Shown: positions 34,853-43,030, counted from the stretch's first letter. The stretch is DNA of 64,000 nucleotides from Nitrospirillum sp034653355 (GCF_034653355.1 NZ_JAYEER010000004.1:2232001-2296000); one strand, 5' to 3'. Notes: generated from the letters alone by a model not told the origin. A program made the numbers and translations.

Positions 34853-36262
34853 ATGGGCAAGCCGCGCACCCTCTATGACAAGATCTGGGACAGCCATGTC
34901 GTCCACCGCCAGGAGGACGGCACCTGCGTGCTCTACATCGATCTCCATCTCGTGCATGAGGTGACCAGCCCGCAGGCGTTCGAAGGCCTGCGCATGGCCG
35001 GCCGCAAGGTGCGCCGCCCGTCCGCCACCCTGGCCGTGGCCGACCACAACGTTCCCACCAGCCACGACCGCCTGGCCGGCATCAAGAACGAGGAAAGCCG
35101 CATCCAGGTGGAGCAGCTGGCCACCAACACCAAGGAATTCGGCGTCGACTATTACGACATGTCCGACATCCGCCAGGGCATCGTCCATGTCGTGGGGCCG
35201 GAGCAGGGGCTGACCCAGCCGGGCATGACCATCGTCTGCGGCGACAGCCACACGGCCACCCACGGCGCGTTCGGCGCCCTGGCCTTCGGCATCGGCACGT
35301 CGGACGTGGAACATGTGCTGGCCACGCAGACCCTGCTGCTGAAGCCGTCCAAGAACATGCGCATCAGCGTGGATGGCGAGCTGCCCGTGGGCGTGACCGC
35401 CAAGGACGTGGTGCTGGCCATCATCGGCAAGATCGGCACCGCCGGCGGCACCGGCCATGTCATCGAGTTCGCGGGCTCCGTCATCCGGGGCCTGTCCATG
35501 GAAGGCCGCATGACGGTCTGCAACATGGCCATCGAGGCCGGTGCCCGCGCCGGCCTGATCGCCCCGGACGAAACCACGTTCGACTACCTGAAGGGCCGTC
35601 CGCAGGCCCCCAAGGCCGCGACCTGGGAGCAAGCCGTCAACTGGTGGAAGAGCCTGCCCTCGGACGAGGGGGCGGTGTACGACCGCGAGGTCGTGCTGAA
35701 GGCCGAGGACATCGCCCCCATGGTCACCTGGGGCACCAGCCCGCAGGACGTCCTGCCCATCACCGCCGCCGTGCCCAACCCCGCCGACGAGGCGGATGAG
35801 CACCGCCGCGCCGCCATGGAACGCGCGTTGAACTACATGGGGCTGGAGGCCGGCACCCCGCTGGACGCCATCCCCGTGGACAAGGTCTTCATCGGCAGCT
35901 GCACCAACAGCCGCATCGAGGATCTGCGCGCCGCCGCCAAGGTGGTGGAAGGCCGCCATGTGAAGGACGGCATCTACGCCATGGTGGTCCCCGGCTCCGG
36001 CCTGGTGAAGGAGCAGGCCGAGTCCGAAGGCCTGGACAAGGTGTTCGTCGCCGCCGGCTTCGACTGGCGGGAGCCTGGCTGTTCCATGTGCCTGGCCATG
36101 AACGACGACAAGCTGAAGCCGGGTGAGCGCTGCGCCAGCACCTCCAACCGCAACTTCGAGGGTCGCCAGGGCCCCGGCGGCCGCACCCACCTGGTGAGCC
36201 CGGAGATGGCCGCCGCCGCCGCCCTGACCGGCAAGCTGACGGACGTGCGCACGCTCAACTGA
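34853..36262 (+). CDS. leuC: 3-isopropylmalate dehydratase large subunit
   Basis: Isopropylmalate isomerase large subunit (469 aa) of leucine biosynthesis; works with LeuD, which is not in the window. 4Fe-4S ligands are visible in IGSCTNSRIEDLR and the later GCSMCLAMN, with AGGTGHVIEFAGSVIRGLSM and STSNRNFEGRQGPGGRTHL. Complete and of normal length. A terminator directly after it means leuD is transcribed from elsewhere. Confidence 0.96.
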   Translation: MGKPRTLYDKIWDSHVVHRQEDGTCVLYIDLHLVHEVTSPQAFEGLRMAGRKVRRPSATLAVADHNVPTSHDRLAGIKNEESRIQVEQLATNTKEFGVDYYDMSDIRQGIVHVVGPEQGLTQPGMTIVCGDSHTATHGAFGALAFGIGTSDVEHVLATQTLLLKPSKNMRISVDGELPVGVTAKDVVLAIIGKIGTAGGTGHVIEFAGSVIRGLSMEGRMTVCNMAIEAGARAGLIAPDETTFDYLKGRPQAPKAATWEQAVNWWKSLPSDEGAVYDREVVLKAEDIAPMVTWGTSPQDVLPITAAVPNPADEADEHRRAAMERALNYMGLEAGTPLDAIPVDKVFIGSCTNSRIEDLRAAAKVVEGRHVKDGIYAMVVPGSGLVKEQAESEGLDKVFVAAGFDWREPGCSMCLAMNDDKLKPGERCASTSNRNFEGRQGPGGRTHLVSPEMAAAAALTGKLTDVRTLN

Positions 36263-36287
36263 GCCGGCGCGTCGACGAGGTGTGAGT

Positions 36288-36328
36288 GACGGCGCGGAGC
36301 CCCCCGGGTTCCGCGCCGTCGCTTTTTC
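36288..36328 (+). terminator. Terminator after leuC
   Basis: A perfect 11-bp stem GACGGCGCGGA/TCCGCGCCGTC with loop, followed by GCTTTTTC. Confidence 0.92.
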
Positions 36329-36341
36329 AGGTCAAATGTTC

Positions 36342-36456
36342 CCTCAAACGCCGGGCGCCGCCATCCGGCCGCTTGGCTTCCTCGCTACGCCCCGCGGTGC
36401 TCGCTCCGGCGCCCGTAGTCGCGGGCTACAGGGCACGAGACTAAGCCTCATGCCGC
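36342..36456 (-). repeat. Structured intergenic repeat, copy D
   Basis: Minus-strand copy between convergent leuC and the OYE gene. Leader GGCATGAG/CTCGTGCC; GCCCG-CGACTA-CGGGC; closing CGCCGG; second-subtype middle (AGCGAGCACC...GCGAGGA); the GGAT hairpin with CCGGCG closing; tail GTTTGAGGG. The leader arm overlaps the last codons and stop of the OYE gene at 36441. Confidence 0.85.
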
Positions 36457-37697
36457 TGCATTCGGTTCCGATATTGCCGGCTGCGCCAGCCCAGGCGCAG
36501 TTGGTCGGCCAACAAGGCGAACGCTGGCGAGACTTCCGGCTTGGCCGGCAGCCCCTGGCCCAGGCGGCGCAACTGCGCCTTCACCACCGCCATGACCCCC
36601 ATGGCCGCCAGGGTCTTGCGCTCCCACCGGATGGGCGGCAGCACCGCCGTGGCGTCCTGTCCCCGGGACCAGGCGCGCGGCAGGCCGGGGGCCAGCGCCA
36701 AAGCCGTGGCCATGCCGGCCATCGCCACGCCGCTGTCCACCACCCGGGCCGCCACCTCCATCCGGCGGATGCCGCCCGTCACCATCAGCGGCATGCGCGC
36801 CACCCGGGCGATATCGGCGGCGAACTCCAGGAAATAGGCCTCGCGCGCCAGGGTGCGCCCGTCCCGGGCCTCACCCTGCATGGCCGGCGCCTCATAGCTG
36901 CCGCCGGACAGTTCCACCAGATCGACGGCCAGGTCGTTCAGCCAGGCGACCACCTGGCGCGCCTCCTCCGGCGCGAAGCCGCCACGCTGGAAATCGGCGG
37001 AGTTCAGCTTCACCGCCACGCAGAAGCCGGGGCTGACGGCGGCGCGCACCGCCCGCACGACGTCCAGCAGCAGCCGCGCCCGGTTCTCCAACGGCCCGCC
37101 CCAGCGATCGTTACGCCGGTTGGTCAAGGGCGACAGGAACTGGCTCAGCAGATAGCCATGGGCGGCGTGGACCTGCACGCCGGTGAAGCCCGCCTGTTCC
37201 GCCAGTGCTGCGGTCTGGGCGAAGCGGCGGGTGACGTCGGCGATGTCGGCCTCCGTCATGGCGCGGGGCACAGCGAACAGCTTGGAATAGGAACCGAGGT
37301 CCAGCGCCACGGCGGACGGCGCCACCGTTTCCTGGCCCAGGCTGGCGCGCATCTGCCGGCCGGGATGGTTGATCTGCATCCAGGCCTGGTTGCCGCCGGC
37401 CCGCGCCGCCTCCGCCCAGCGGCGGAAGGGGGCCAGGTCGGTCCCCTGCTCCAGCACCACGCCGGCGGGGCCGGTCATGGCCCGGCGGTCGATCATGACG
37501 TTGCCGGTGATCAGCAGGCCGGCGCCGCCCTCCGCCCAGGTGCGGTAGAGCCGGATCAAGGTGGGTGACGGCGCGTGGCGGGCATCCGCCATGTTCTCCT
37601 CCATCGCCGCCTTGGCCAGGCGATTGGGGGTGATGGCGCGGTTGGGCAGGACGAGAGGCTGAAAGAGAACGGAGGGGGGCATGATGGCGACGGTCAT
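36441..37697 (-). CDS. NADH:flavin oxidoreductase, Old Yellow Enzyme family
   Basis: FMN-dependent ene-reductase (418 aa) of the NADH:flavin oxidoreductase/OYE family. TIM-barrel signatures are FQPLVLPNRAITPNRLAKAA, WMQINHPGRQ, GVQVHAAHGYLLSQFLSP, NRRNDRWGGPLENRARLLLD and PLMVTGGIRR. The substrate is unknown; such enzymes reduce activated alkenes or electrophiles. It is divergent from a MerR-type regulator with a shared control region (37716-37746). Its final codons (RMQRHEA and stop) come from repeat copy D, so the native C-terminus has probably been replaced or trimmed. Confidence 0.9.
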   Translation of the reverse strand: MTVAIMPPSVLFQPLVLPNRAITPNRLAKAAMEENMADARHAPSPTLIRLYRTWAEGGAGLLITGNVMIDRRAMTGPAGVVLEQGTDLAPFRRWAEAARAGGNQAWMQINHPGRQMRASLGQETVAPSAVALDLGSYSKLFAVPRAMTEADIADVTRRFAQTAALAEQAGFTGVQVHAAHGYLLSQFLSPLTNRRNDRWGGPLENRARLLLDVVRAVRAAVSPGFCVAVKLNSADFQRGGFAPEEARQVVAWLNDLAVDLVELSGGSYEAPAMQGEARDGRTLAREAYFLEFAADIARVARMPLMVTGGIRRMEVAARVVDSGVAMAGMATALALAPGLPRAWSRGQDATAVLPPIRWERKTLAAMGVMAVVKAQLRRLGQGLPAKPEVSPAFALLADQLRLGWRSRQYRNRMQRHEA

Positions 37698-37715
37698 TTG
37701 GTTGACGGTCCCCCA

Positions 37716-37746
37716 ACCCTAAGCTTAAAGTGAACTTTAAGGTCAA
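37716..37746 (-). promoter_or_regulatory. MerR-type promoter and operator of the OYE gene
   Basis: On the minus strand: -35 TTGACC (37746-37741), 19-bp spacer, -10 TAGGGT (37721-37716). The spacer holds the palindrome CTTAAAGT-GA-ACTTTAAG (37724-37741). A 19-bp spacer filled by a dyad is the hallmark of MerR-activated promoters. The transcript would start about 12 bp before the OYE ATG. Confidence 0.75.
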
Positions 37747-37765
37747 TAGCCTGTTTGAGATCATC

Positions 37766-38212
37766 ATGCGCATCGGTGAGCTGGCGGAACGCAGCGGCCT
37801 GTCCCCTTCCCGCCTGCGGTTCTACGAGTCCGCGGGCCTGATCGGTCCGGCCGAGCGGCGGGCCAACGGCTACCGCGCCTTCCCGGCGGAGACGTTGACG
37901 CGGCTGGAGCTGATTACCGGCGCGCAGAGGGCCGGCTTCACGCTGGAGGAAATTCGCGGCCTGCTGCCCGGCCGCGATAACAACGCCATCGGCCACGGCC
38001 CCCAGATCGCGGAGGCCCTGCGCCGCAAGGTGGGGGAGATCGAGGCGCTGCAGCAGCGGCTGGAAACCAGCAGGACGCGGCTGCTGGCCATCATCGACAG
38101 CCTGGAGAACGGGCCCCAGGACCTGGGCTGCGTCGCCAACACCCGCCGGGTGCTGGCCGAGATCAAGCTGACCGAGCTGAAGGAAGCGGCGGCCGAGGAG
38201 GCGGCGGAATGA
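37766..38212 (+). CDS. MerR family transcriptional regulator
   Basis: One-component regulator of 148 aa. The N-terminal winged helix reads MRIGELAERSGLSPSRLRFY with ESAGLIGPAERRANGYRAF, typical MerR. A long coiled-coil dimerisation helix follows (LRRKVGEIEALQQRLETSRT). The C-terminus has a single Cys (DLGCVANTRR), so metal or redox sensing through a Cys pair is unlikely; an organic electrophile or drug ligand is more probable. ATG 37766 matches the family start; the 12 extra upstream codons cover the operator. It overlaps the next gene by ATGA. Confidence 0.9.
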   Translation: MRIGELAERSGLSPSRLRFYESAGLIGPAERRANGYRAFPAETLTRLELITGAQRAGFTLEEIRGLLPGRDNNAIGHGPQIAEALRRKVGEIEALQQRLETSRTRLLAIIDSLENGPQDLGCVANTRRVLAEIKLTELKEAAAEEAAE

Positions 38213-38664
38213 GTGACAGCAAAGTGGACGGCGTCACGGGCGGCTGCCAATGCGGCGCCGTGCGATATCACAGCACGATGAGACCCGAGGGCGTGCATTT
38301 CTGCCATTGCCGCATGTGCCAACGGGCGGTGGGCAACGTCTTCGCCGCCCTGGCCGGGGTGCGCAAGGACACGGTGACCTGGACCGGGACGGGGCGCCCG
38401 ACCTTCTATGCCTCCTCCTCCGTGGCGGAGCGGGGCTTCTGCGCGCAATGCGGCACGCCGCTGACCTTCGCCTATCCCGACAGCGACTGGATGAGCGTCA
38501 CCATCGGCAGCCTGGATGATCCGGAAGCGGCGGTGCCGGAGGTGCATTGCGGCGTGGAAAGCCGCCTGTCCTGGCTGCGTGTGCAGGACGGCCTGCCCGA
38601 AGAATACACCGACCCCAAAAGCGACCGCCTGCGCGACATGGTCAGCCACCAGGTGTATTTCTGA
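38209..38664 (+). CDS. GFA/CENP-V family zinc protein
   Basis: Protein of 151 aa in the glutathione-dependent formaldehyde-activating (GFA) family. Zinc ligands are recognisable: GGCQCGAVRY, FCHCRMCQRAVGN and FCAQCGTPLTFAY. The enzymatic role of the family is not settled; some members bind glutathione adducts. The ATGA overlap with the MerR gene puts it in the regulator's transcript, supporting a role in electrophile or aldehyde response along with the OYE. Confidence 0.88.
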   Translation: MSDSKVDGVTGGCQCGAVRYHSTMRPEGVHFCHCRMCQRAVGNVFAALAGVRKDTVTWTGTGRPTFYASSSVAERGFCAQCGTPLTFAYPDSDWMSVTIGSLDDPEAAVPEVHCGVESRLSWLRVQDGLPEEYTDPKSDRLRDMVSHQVYF

Positions 38665-38691
38665 TCCGCGAAGGGGCGTGTGGAATGCGCC

Positions 38692-39237
38692 CTACAGCCC
38701 GTCCACCGGATTGGTCGCCGGGGCGAAGGGCTGGTTGGCGTTGATCAGGTCCCGTCGGGATTCGTATTCACGCAGGGCCCAGTCGACGCTGGGGAAGGCC
38801 AGGTCGGTCCAGGGGATGTCGTCCCAGGCGAACAGGGCGACCTCCTGGCTTTCCGGGCCGGCGGCGATTTCCGGATTGGTCAGGCGCGCCAGGTAGATCA
38901 GCTGCACCTGGCTGATGCGTGGGATGTTGTAGACGGCCAGCAGGGGGCCGATGGACAGGCGCGCGCCCGCCTCCTCCCACGCCTCGCGGGCGGCGCCGTC
39001 CTGCGTCGTCTCCCCCAGTTCCATATAGCCGGCGGGCAGGGTCCAGTAGCCGATTCGCGGCTGGATGGCGCGGCGGCACAGCAGGATGCGGTCGCGCCAC
39101 AGGGCGACGGAGCCCACCACGATCTTGGGGTTGTCGTAGGCGATGTAGCCGCAGTCCGGACAGACCAGCCGCTCCCTGTCCTCCCCCGGCGGTATCGTCA
39201 CCACACGGGGCCCGAACGTCGGCAGGGGGTCGGTCAT
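38692..39237 (-). CDS. Nudix hydrolase with zinc-ribbon-like start
   Basis: Nudix hydrolase (181 aa). The Nudix box GYMELGETTQDGAAREAWEE followed by AGA fits GX5EX7REUXEEXGU. An N-terminal LVCPDCGYIAYDNPKIVVG supplies one CxxC as in NADH-pyrophosphatase-like or ADP-ribose-type Nudix proteins. ATG 39237 has GGGAGAA upstream; the 23 upstream codons in frame look non-coding. The substrate is unknown. Confidence 0.88.
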   Translation of the reverse strand: MTDPLPTFGPRVVTIPPGEDRERLVCPDCGYIAYDNPKIVVGSVALWRDRILLCRRAIQPRIGYWTLPAGYMELGETTQDGAAREAWEEAGARLSIGPLLAVYNIPRISQVQLIYLARLTNPEIAAGPESQEVALFAWDDIPWTDLAFPSVDWALREYESRRDLINANQPFAPATNPVDGL

Positions 39238-39321
39238 GGGCGTTCTCCCTGGTTGATCTCCGCCACTATAGCCGGCCCGACGCCCCTTGGCTCGCGGGCG
39301 CTTCACGGCGGCGAACGTCCC

Positions 39322-39804
39322 TCAGCCGTCGTGCTTGGGCACCCAGGGGATGCGGGTGAAGGTCACGCCCTCATCCTCCAGTTCCGCCGCTTCCTCGTCC
39401 GTGGTCTCGCCATAGATGGCCTTGGCCTCGGCCTCGCCGTAGTGGATTCTGCGCGCCTCTTCGGCGAAGCGGTCGCCCACATGGGTGGCGTTGGCCTCCA
39501 CCTGGCGGCGCATCTCGCGCAGCAGGGACATGACCGCGGCCGGCCCCTGGGCGGCCGCCTCGGCCACCGCCGCCGGCGTCACCTCCGGCGCCGGCTGGGG
39601 CGCGACGGGAACGGGCGCCTCTTCCGCGCGTGATCCCCGGCCCTTGGCGATGCGGGGCGCCATGGGGGCCTTGCCGACCTGGCGATCGCCGCAGACGGCA
39701 CAGGCCACCTCGCCAGCCGCGACCTGCTGCTCACAAGCGTCCGCGTTGCGGAACCAGACATCGAAGGTGTGGCCCTGGCCACATTTCATTTCATAGAGAA
39801 TCAT
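39322..39804 (-). CDS. DUF1178 family protein
   Basis: Protein of 160 aa matching the alphaproteobacterial DUF1178 family. The N-terminal MILYEMKCGQGHTFDVWFRN and CAVCGDRQVGKAPMAP carry a possible zinc site (Cys8, then CxxC). The C-terminal half has RFAEEARRIHYGEAEAKAIY and GVTFTRIPWVPKHDG, characteristic of the family. It is 84 bp upstream of the Nudix gene on the same strand, probably an operon. Function unknown. Confidence 0.88.
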   Translation of the reverse strand: MILYEMKCGQGHTFDVWFRNADACEQQVAAGEVACAVCGDRQVGKAPMAPRIAKGRGSRAEEAPVPVAPQPAPEVTPAAVAEAAAQGPAAVMSLLREMRRQVEANATHVGDRFAEEARRIHYGEAEAKAIYGETTDEEAAELEDEGVTFTRIPWVPKHDG

Positions 39805-39966
39805 GGGGATGCGGCGACGATCGATAACGGCCCGTCCAGTTCGGCCAGGAAAATGTCATATACAGTCTGGATGTGGGTGGGGAAAGCCACCCCGGCAATG
39901 AGCATGCCCCGCATGCCCGCATCCCATCCCCCATGCCCGCATTTGGGAACGTATAAGGCCCATTCC

Positions 39967-40557
39967 ATGATCCCCACGCCGCACCACGACCCCCGAGGCC
40001 ACGCCAGCGCCTGGGTGGCGCGCTTCGCCCCGCTGGTGGCCCGGGGCGGCGCCGTGCTGGACATCGCCTGCGGGGGCGGGCGCCACGCCCGGCTGTTCCA
40101 TGGGGGCGGCCATCCGGTGACGGCGGTGGACATCGACACGCGCGGCGTGGCCGACCTGGTGGGTCAGGAGGGCGCCACCATCCTGCAGGCCGACCTGGAG
40201 GGAGAGGTGCCGGTGGATCTGGGCGGCCCCTACGCCGGCATCGTCATTACCAACTATCTGCACCGGCCGCTGCTGCCCCGCCTGCCCGGCCTGTTGGCCC
40301 CTGGCGGGGTGCTGCTGTACGAGACCTTCGCCCAGGGCAACCAGCGCCACGGCCGCCCGTCCAGCCCCGCCTTCCTGCTGCGCGCGGGTGAGCTGTTGGC
40401 CCTGGCGCAGGACACCGGGCTGCAAGTCGTGGCGTTCGAGCAGGGGGAGATCGCCCTGCCCCGCGCCGCCGTGGTGCAACGCCTGGCGGCGGTGCGGCCG
40501 CTGGCGGCGCCCGACCTGGACGGCGATCCGGAACCGCGCCCGCTGCCCGTGGCCTAG
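39967..40557 (+). CDS. Class I SAM-dependent methyltransferase
   Basis: Small methyltransferase (196 aa) with a Rossmann SAM motif VLDIACGGGRHARLFHGGGH, the acidic post-II TAVDIDTRGVADL, and a post-motif IVITNYLHRPLLPRLPGLLA followed by GGVLLYETFAQGN. Similar proteins are annotated as tellurite-resistance TehB-like or plain methyltransferases; the substrate is unknown. The frame is open upstream to 39769, overlapping the divergent DUF1178 gene, but ATG 39967 begins the conserved part. There is no good ribosome site, so the start is moderately certain. Confidence 0.82.
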   Translation: MIPTPHHDPRGHASAWVARFAPLVARGGAVLDIACGGGRHARLFHGGGHPVTAVDIDTRGVADLVGQEGATILQADLEGEVPVDLGGPYAGIVITNYLHRPLLPRLPGLLAPGGVLLYETFAQGNQRHGRPSSPAFLLRAGELLALAQDTGLQVVAFEQGEIALPRAAVVQRLAAVRPLAAPDLDGDPEPRPLPVA

Positions 40558-40561
40558 AAGC

Positions 40562-40597
40562 AGGAACGGCCCCGACCGCTGGGGCCGGGGCCGTCCT
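40562..40597. terminator. Bidirectional hairpin between convergent genes
   Basis: AGGAACGGCCCC and GGGGCCGTCCT form a stem with one bulged A, 4 bp after the methyltransferase stop and 29 bp beyond the stop of the minus-strand gene. No T tract. Confidence 0.6.
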
Positions 40598-40625
40598 GGT
40601 AAGACGGGTGGAAGGTCGGGCGCGC

Positions 40626-41024
40626 TTACTTCTTGGGCGCGGCCGCTTCGGTGGTCTTGGCGACCTCGGCCTTGGCCTTCTTCACATGATGGTGGGCGGC
40701 CGTCTTGGTCTCGGTCTTCGCGGCCTCGGCCTTGGCCTCAACCTTGGCTTCGGTCTTGGCCTCCGTGGCCTTGGCCTCGGTCGTCACTGCGGCACCCTTG
40801 GCTTCCACCGCCGGCTTGGCGGCTTCGGCGGTCTTGGCGACATCGGCGACCTTCGGGGCTTCGGGCGCCTTCTGCACCGAGGCGGTGGCGGCCTGGGCGG
40901 TGGCAACGGGGGCGGTGGCAACGGGGGCGGCGGGGGTATCCGCCGCGAACGCCCCATAAGACACCATCACGGCCGCGGCGGTAGCGAGGGCCAGCAGGGG
41001 ACGGCGGTGGGCGAACATGCTCAT
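40626..41024 (-). CDS. Exported Ala/Lys/Glu-rich low-complexity protein
   Basis: Protein of 132 aa with a clear signal peptide (RRPLLALATAAAVMVSYGAF, cut after AFA). The mature part is nearly all Ala, Lys, Glu, Thr, Val and Pro in short imperfect repeats (TEAKATEAKTEAKVEAKAEA), with a HHH cluster before a basic end. The repeats resemble histone-H1-like or TolA-like helical rods. AAGGA lies about 9 bases before ATG 41024. No function can be assigned; a periplasmic rod or nucleoid-like binding protein are guesses. Confidence 0.75.
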   Translation of the reverse strand: MSMFAHRRPLLALATAAAVMVSYGAFAADTPAAPVATAPVATAQAATASVQKAPEAPKVADVAKTAEAAKPAVEAKGAAVTTEAKATEAKTEAKVEAKAEAAKTETKTAAHHHVKKAKAEVAKTTEAAAPKK

Positions 41025-41375
41025 GGTCGTGATCCTTAATGATCAGAGGGGGTTTGATCGGGCGTCCCACCATCGGGGCGCAGGGTCATAGTCCCAATGG
41101 AAGGGGGCCGCCGTTCGACCGGATTGTGGCAATGGCGGGATATGATCGCGGCCTTTCCGCCGAAGTCCTTGCTGAAAGGTTAAGACTTTTCCCCGTCTTT
41201 CCCGTGGCCTGGCCCATGGCCCGGCGGTTCGAAACCGGCGCCGCGTCCGGGAGGAAGTGACCGGCGCGCCGGATGGCGGAGGTCCGCTTAAGCCTTCCGG
41301 CCGCCACCCTTTGTTTCAAGGAACCCGCCAAATCCGCCGCCGTTAACCAAGTGCATCATTTCCTGAGGCGGCGGC
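41025..41375. other. Divergent intergenic region
   Basis: A 351-bp gap between the minus-strand low-complexity gene and the SH3-like gene. No RNA gene or convincing reading frame; a small AT-richer patch at about 41165-41190 could hold promoter elements. Confidence 0.4.
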
Positions 41376-42641
41376 ATGAAGACCGACAGTGAACAAGCCA
41401 ATCGCGAGCAGGTGGCGAAGCTGGTCCGCCTGCTGGGATCGAATTTCGAAGGCGAGGCGGTGACGGCGCTGGCCAAGCTGCGCCGCCTGCTGCCCAAGCG
41501 GGGCCTGGGCTTCAACGATGTGGGCGAATGGATACAGTCCCCGGCCAAGGTGGTCTATCGCATGGCCCCGCCCCCGCCGCAGCCTGACACCCGATCGCTG
41601 GAGGACCGCATCCTGGCCCTGGAACGCCAGCGGGCGGAGGCCTTGCGGGCCTTGCGCGTGGTCCAGGCCCGCGCCGAGAAGGCGGAGGAGCAGGCGGGAC
41701 GGCTGGTCAGCGAACTGGTGGCGGCCCGGCCGGCCAAGGCGATCCAGGTGAAGTCCCACGGACGCTGGCGCGGTTATGTCGTGGCGACGCTGGTGGGCGT
41801 CGCGGCCACGATCGCCGTGCGGCCCCCCACGTCCGCCACAGGGGCCACGGATGCCGGTCCCACCCTGCTGTCGCGCGCCGCCCTGCTCTTTACCCCCGCC
41901 AAGGCCCACGCCGCCGTGGCCGGGCGCAGCGCCTTCCTCTACCCCGCCCCCACCAACCAGCGCGCGGCGTTGGCCCTGCTGCCGCCCACCACGGATCTGG
42001 AGGTGTTGGCGGAGGATGTGCCGGGGGGCTGGGTCCCAGGGGCCTGGGTCAAGGTGCGCGCCCGGACCGGCCAGGGCACGACCGTGGGTTATGTGGAACG
42101 GCGGTGGCTGGGTCGGGCGACCGAGGTCGCGCTCGCCGCATTCCAGGGTGAGGCTCATTGCCCCTTGGGCTTGTCGTCCGTCTTCTTCCCGTCGGCCTTC
42201 TGGCCGTCCGTCTTCTGGGGCGCCTTGGCCGGCACGTCATCCTTCATCGGGTCCTTGCCGTCCAGCCGGGCCAGGTTGTCCTGCGCCGCGGCGCCGGCGG
42301 CGCTGTCGCCCGCCACCTGGACGGCGTGGGTCCAGTCCGCCTTGGCGCCCGGTTTGTCACCCCGGTCGGCCTTCATGTTGCCACTCAGCAGCAGGGCTTG
42401 GCCGTTGTCGGGGTCCAGCGACAGGGCCATGCGCAGGTCGCGCCCGGCTTCCACGTCACGGCCCAGCCGGTGCTTGGTCTCCGCCCGCATGACCATGGCG
42501 TCGACGCGGCCGCCATCCAGGGTGAGCGCCCGGTCCAGGTCGCGCAGCACGTCCCACCAGCGCTCCGCCCCCGCCCGTTCGGTGGCGCGGTCGATCAGCA
42601 GGTCGGGGTCCTCGGGCTGCAGGCCGATGGCCTTGGTATAG
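41376..42641 (+). CDS. SH3-like membrane-anchored protein; 3' end probably frameshifted
   Basis: The credible part is residues 1-258. The N-terminal helical domain reads NREQVAKLVRLLGSNFEGEA with ALAKLRRLLPKRGLG. A coiled coil follows (LALERQRAEALRALRVVQAR), then a membrane helix (YVVATLVGVAATIAV) and a bacterial SH3-type beta domain (SAFLYPAPTNQRAALALLPP, GAWVKVRARTGQGTTVGYVE). The open frame then runs 490 bases antisense to the next gene with a Ser/Arg-rich translation that looks non-coding. One extra G at the GGG 42146-42148 would give ...AAFQG and a TGA at 42149-42151, just before the convergent stop at 42155. ATG 41376 has GAGG 8 bases upstream. Function unknown. Confidence 0.7.
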   Translation: MKTDSEQANREQVAKLVRLLGSNFEGEAVTALAKLRRLLPKRGLGFNDVGEWIQSPAKVVYRMAPPPPQPDTRSLEDRILALERQRAEALRALRVVQARAEKAEEQAGRLVSELVAARPAKAIQVKSHGRWRGYVVATLVGVAATIAVRPPTSATGATDAGPTLLSRAALLFTPAKAHAAVAGRSAFLYPAPTNQRAALALLPPTTDLEVLAEDVPGGWVPGAWVKVRARTGQGTTVGYVERRWLGRATEVALAAFQGEAHCPLGLSSVFFPSAFWPSVFWGALAGTSSFIGSLPSSRARLSCAAAPAALSPATWTAWVQSALAPGLSPRSAFMLPLSSRAWPLSGSSDRAMRRSRPASTSRPSRCLVSARMTMASTRPPSRVSARSRSRSTSHQRSAPARSVARSISRSGSSGCRPMALV

Positions 42642-43030
42642 TCGGTGTCGGCCTTGGCGTGTTCCTTGGCGTTGAACCAGGCCCAGCCGGCCTTGCCCCA
42701 CAAGCCGGCCGTCACCTTGGGCGGCAGGCCCAGGGCGGGGATCACCGCCTCCAGCGCCACCGCCAATTCCTTGTATTCCCCCCGGAACAGCTGGGCCATG
42801 GCCTGGCACAGGCGCGCGTCGTTGCCGCCGCCCTTCTTTTCCCACAGCTGGGCCTCGGCATAGGCGAAGTCAGGCAGCTCCTTGGCCCGCTGCAGGCAAG
42901 TGTCGCGGTTCAGCGCCACGGGCACCGCGCCGGCGCCGGTGGCGATGCCGCACAGGACCGTGGCGGCCAGAATCGTGGCCGAGGCCCGGACGCGGGCGGA
43001 CAGGTGGGGAAGCTTGAGGGTAATCATCAT
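42155..43030 (-). CDS. Periplasmic TPR-repeat protein
   Basis: Exported tetratricopeptide protein of about 291 aa. The signal peptide is at residues about 15-35 (ATILAATVLCGIATGAGAVP). Helical repeats follow: DFAYAEAQLWEKKGGGNDAR, AWFNAKEHAKADTDYTKAIG with LQPEDPDLL, DRALTLDGGRVDAMVMRAET and MALSLDPDNGQALLLSGNMK. The C-terminus is a Lys/Asp-rich tail. ATG 43030 (or 43027) follows CTAGG; an upstream ATG at 43075 adds 15 less likely residues. It probably acts as a periplasmic scaffold; the partner is unknown. Confidence 0.85.
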   Translation of the reverse strand: MMITLKLPHLSARVRASATILAATVLCGIATGAGAVPVALNRDTCLQRAKELPDFAYAEAQLWEKKGGGNDARLCQAMAQLFRGEYKELAVALEAVIPALGLPPKVTAGLWGKAGWAWFNAKEHAKADTDYTKAIGLQPEDPDLLIDRATERAGAERWWDVLRDLDRALTLDGGRVDAMVMRAETKHRLGRDVEAGRDLRMALSLDPDNGQALLLSGNMKADRGDKPGAKADWTHAVQVAGDSAAGAAAQDNLARLDGKDPMKDDVPAKAPQKTDGQKADGKKTDDKPKGQ

